A stretch of DNA of 64,000 bases from Pholis gunnellus. Taxonomy: Eukaryota > Chordata > Actinopteri > Perciformes > Pholidae. Both the position numbers and the translations under genes were made by a program. The first letter of the stretch is position 1. Every line of letters begins with the position of its first letter. The stretch is taken from the NCBI GenBank assembly GCA_910591455.2, contig OU342804.1, positions 6,532,133 through 6,596,132 on the forward strand. Direction: 5' to 3'. Positions 60,111-64,000 of this stretch are shown piece after piece. The notes under the pieces are model-generated. The model had not been told where the DNA came from, ran no database searches, and saw only the letters and a list, made by a program, of their open reading frames with translations.

Positions 60111-60574
60111 AGAATAACTTTTTAAATTACTCGTTGCATGTTACCTTTAATTTTAGAAGAAAGCTTTGTTTCTCTATGTTCCGTTTGTGTTCTGAACGGA
60201 GAATCAATAAAAGGACGGAAAATGTAGTAAATCATTGATAAACTGAAGGAAACAGCAAAACTATATCAAAACATCTGTTATAATATAATATACAATATTA
60301 CAACATTTCAACATTCAACATTTAATTTGTTACATTTCAACAAATCAAAATAAGTTTTCCTTATTTCATTGAATGTTTTAAATTGTCTGTCTGTCTTGAG
60401 TATTTACAGTAATTAGCATGGAGTACTAGCCAATCAGAAGCAGAGTAGGACGGGTCTTCACAGTATGCGGATGGGGGAAAGAAATCCATCAAACCTCAGA
60501 AATAACCGGCTGCTAACGGCTATGAAAAAGATAATTTGGAATGCAGATGAGAGGGCACTTCAACATTTCCAAAG

Positions 60575-60980
60575 AACTATCTTGCACATTTTTTTCGCAA
60601 CTAATTAACAGAAGTGACCATATTTGGATGGTGGAGGAGTGGCGTAGAGACGCCGTTTACGTCTCTGGCAGCGACCTGTCAATCACCGTGTAGCCGCGCC
60701 CTAAAGCATACCCTGCTTTATGGTCTGTTTGACTCTAAATGGACCATCATTTACTAAATGAACATCATGCTGTATTGAAGAAGACTTGAAACTAGAGATT
60801 GAGACCATAAACTCATGTTTACAATGTTTACTGAGGTAATAAATCAAGAGAGAAGTAGAGTCATTTTCTCATAGACTTCTATACAACCAGAGGAGTCGCC
60901 CCCTGATGGACACTAGAGAGAATGCAGGTTTACGGCATGAAGCATCGGCTTCACTCGGCAGAACCGGAGGTTGCCGCCTG
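60575..60980 (-). mobile_element. hAT-like MITE copy 15
   Basis: The CRE end is missing; it begins near atcttgcacattttttt and ends ggttgccgcctg. The reverse CTCF-like core is at 60895-60909. Confidence 0.8.
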
Positions 60981-61100
60981 AGTTCAACGCAAGAGAAGGA
61001 CTTCTGGTTGATGCCAGAAAGGAGGGAGTAACTGTGGAAGTGGAAATCATTTGATATTTAAATAACAATCTTCTGTTGGAAAATCATTGAGTAACCTGCT

Positions 61101-61104
<4 letters not shown>

Positions 61105-61169
<65 letters not shown>
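61105..61169 (+). repeat. (TG)n microsatellite
   Basis: A near-pure run of about 32 GT dinucleotides following gtgtat. Confidence 0.95.
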
Positions 61170-61172
<3 letters not shown>

Positions 61173-62100
61173 CTACCATCTTTACGAACTCAATTACTTC
61201 ATGGCCCACGACTCGGGGTGTTGACATGGAGACCATTTAGCTCTAATTGTTCACACTCAGCTGCCACATCTCTGCAGTCAAAGCAGGAAAATACCACTTC
61301 GTTTATGAAACTCACATTTATGCGGCGCGGTTCCAAGCCGTCGCATTCGATTAATGTTCGCGGAGAAAAGACGTCTTTATCTCAAAGACAAATCTGAGAA
61401 CAAAGTGTTATCCATGATGCCATCCACTGCAGGCTGAGACTTGTGAATTGTGGATGAAAGAGGAAACTGACATTGTTGATTTATCTCTTTCTCAGTGATG
61501 ACATCGAGGGGAAGGACTACAGATGGGCTTCAGTCTGACTGTCAGTCACGGCCCATAATCCCAACACCGCTGATTGGATTTTTAATGGAACTTCTGGTGA
61601 TCCATACATTTTGAATTCAGACTCCCTCGAGTTGGAGCCTATCCCAGCATGCATTGGAGGAGATACATGGTGCGCGTCACTCCACCTTAGAGCTAAACCA
61701 CAACTGTGGTGAGACACCCTCCTGAAGAACAATATCCATTTTATTTTTGTTAGTTTGAATATCATTATATTATGTATATAATTTGTTTAATTAACCACAT
61801 TTAGAGGGTAATCAAATCATACCGCCTTTGTTATTATAAAACTAAAAGTTAAATATTTTAAAGGGGAAGATGACGCCCTACTGGAGGAAGATATACAGGG
61901 GGATCTTGGTCATTTTGATCTATAGAGGCTAAATCCCTCCCCTTCTGGTGTCCACCTGGGACCTTATTTCTAGAAAACAGAGAGAAACTAATATTTTTTT
62001 GATCCCATTTGAATTGTGCCATGAATTCCACATTTGATGTTTGTCAATTTAAAAGATAATTTTGCAAGTCAAGAAAGTATAATTTTGTCTTAAAACTGTG

Positions 62101-62353
62101 AGCACGTGAGCATCTTCACTGTGCTCATGTTAGCATCTTCACTGTGAGCACGTTAGCATCGTCACTGTGAGCACGTTAGCATCTTCACTGTGCTCATGTT
62201 AGCATCTTCACTGTGCACACGTTAGCATCGTCACTGTGAGCACGTTAGCATCGTCACTGTGAGCATGTTAGTATCTTCACTGTGCTCATGTTAGCATTGT
62301 CACTGTGAGCATATTAGCATCTTCACTGTGTTCATGTTAGCATCTTCACTGTG
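62101..62353 (+). repeat. 23-bp minisatellite, 11 units
   Basis: Eleven head-to-tail 23-bp units end at 62353. They fall into two main types, agcacgttagcatc(g/t)tcactgtg and ctcatgttagcatcttcactgtg, mixed in order. All units are exactly 23 bases long. Confidence 0.92.
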
Positions 62354-64000
62354 CTGTAGCATTGGGGTGTTAGCATTTAGCTGCTGTGCCTAAATGACAC
62401 AGAGGTACTAGCATGGCTTTAGACTTGTTTTGCCATAAAAGAGCTAATTCATGCTTCCTGCTCTTTTTGTGACATAAAACAACTCTTTCAATGTGCCTGA
62501 GTGAATCAGTAAATCACGCAAATCCCTTTTAAGAAGGGGATCTAAATTGTGAACCAGTCACTTTTTGGTGAAGTGTGACAAATTTCAAGTCTTTGCAGGT
62601 TTCTTGATTGAAAACAGTGAAACACAACATGCAACCACAGGCTGGTTTCATTACATGTGACAAGTAAGTAAATTAACTTTTCAAGCGTGAATGAGCCCTG
62701 AACCAAAGTCCCTTTAAAAAGACGTTGATTTCTGAAGGAGTCCTCACACATGCACCGAGGTGGTTGTGGAATATTCGATAAAAGAAAACGAGACCATGTA
62801 GTAACACGTGAATGAAGAGATTGCACATCGTATAAGTTTTACTTTAGCTTGTTTGTTGTGGCTTTTTTTTGTGAGCCTAAAAGTACGATGAGTCAAAATG
62901 TCAGTATTTATAGAGCCGAGGAACTGGGCCGAGAAAGAGGAGAGAAAATGAGACACTCGATACAAAATGAGAGAAAACAGAAGAGCGAGGAAGAAAGAGC
63001 ACTTTCAGATAATGACACATCCACCTCCTTCACGAACCAATGAATTTAAAATGAACGTGGACACAGTTGGTCGGCTAATATAGAAGGGGGGCCAAATGTT
63101 TCTCTCACATGTGGGTCAGAATCCTAAATGGGTGTCGTGTCGCTCCTTCTCCTCATGAAGTGAGAGTGTAATTCACCACCCAGCAGGACGAATGCAGCTG
63201 TATTTCTGTGCATTTGGAACAAACAGGTAGCTTTCTTCTCTACAACATATTCAGAGAGGCAACTAAAGTGAAGATTTCTGACCTTATATAATGGATTTTT
63301 AATTAGATGCTGCTGTTTGTCGGGCTAATTATCCCCCAGCCTCGACTCTGTTTCCTTTAATAGAAATGAAGTATATGAGGTGGCAGTCTATATGTATAAC
63401 TCTCTTTCCTAATGGTGTTTTTTTTTTTTTTTTCTTTGCTAAAGAGCTAACAAGGTCTTGTGGAGGGGCTTTTTTTCGGTGCTCTGATTTCCTGAGCATT
63501 TCAGCGAAGGAAACGCTGCGAGAAGCAGAGAAACTGGCAATTATGGCGTCATTATCATCAGCACATTGGAGGAGATTGTTGGGCTGATTAAAGGTTTCGG
63601 GTGTTTAATAATCTAAAGAGACTGACACAAGAGGGAAAATATTAGTCAGATAAAAGCAGTGTTTTAGCTGTCATGGAGTTTGGTGGGAATTTGTGCACTT
63701 TCTGAGCGCTTTATTCATCAGCTTTGACAAGATAACAGAATCTAACTACAAAGCATTTAGAGCATTTCTTTAAGCGAGTGACAAGAAAAAGGAAATCTTC
63801 CTTTGGACTATTTGTGGTGCAGGTGATGTATTATAAAGCTGTATAAACAGGCACACAAAGTCTGTGGTCTATTTTCTATAAAATAAGATCAGTACTGGGG
63901 GGGAAAAAGGATGAAATCGAATTTCTGTACATGAATGATCCTTTAGCTCTCATGTTGGTGCTTGAAGCCCGATCAGTGGCTCCACACGTTTAAACCATCT

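Larger units (their letters stand above)
53741..64000. other. Gene-free right flank with possible conserved non-coding blocks
   Basis: Apart from the THAP fragment, MITE copies 14 and 15 and the microsatellites listed, no gene is seen. Unique-looking, evenly composed stretches at about 58010-58330, 61180-61460 and 63240-63660 resemble conserved non-coding DNA in style. A poly-T run lies at 63418-63434. Confidence 0.5.

Noticed and set aside
62101..62353. CRISPR-like repeat spacing
   Set aside because: Units are directly adjacent with no unique spacers, and the genome is a vertebrate; it is a minisatellite.

Overview
The window is teleost fish nuclear DNA, probably percomorph. It is eukaryotic and gene-poor: two split genes with GT-AG introns, many microsatellites, a Tc1/mariner relic and a dense non-autonomous DNA transposon family. 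The receptor gene belongs to the alpha-2D subtype, which I know from fish and not from mammals. No rRNA, tRNA, CRISPR array or operon is visible.

Both protein genes lie on the + strand. (1) znf408 (PRDM17-like) has eight coding exons from 4240 to 15601. They join in frame to 807 codons: a divergent PR/SET domain, an acidic linker with a poly-Glu run, ten C2H2 fingers and a charged tail with an AT-hook-like motif. A candidate untranslated first exon lies near 2930-3072, and a polyadenylation signal is at 15897. A four-copy tandem repeat (15961-16485) follows directly. (2) An alpha-2D adrenergic receptor gene (adra2d; ohnolog a or b not resolved) has coding exons 27713-28027 and 32689-33834, giving 486 aa. 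They are split by a 4.66-kb phase-0 intron between E105 and V106. A 1.36-kb pyrimidine tract lies upstream and ends at a plausible splice acceptor. The two genes show no functional link: one encodes a nuclear DNA-binding protein, the other a Gi-type catecholamine receptor.

From 16.5 to 25.5 kb the sequence is intergenic and repeat-rich. From 34.1 to 64 kb it is a gene desert with repeats, palindromes, minisatellites and a few stretches that look like conserved non-coding DNA.

The most striking signal is one interspersed element present about 15 times in both orientations, including in introns of both genes. Complete insertions begin CAGACTG, end GCCGCCTG or close to it, and two carry perfect 8-bp target duplications, which points to a hAT-type MITE. 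Eleven copies carry a near-perfect CTCF core (CCACCAGGGGGCG or a one-base variant). Fuller copies also carry a perfect CRE (TGACGTCA), a YY1-type AAGATGGCG, a GC box and CCAAT boxes. It looks like a mobile regulatory or insulator cassette. All functional claims about it are inference from motifs.
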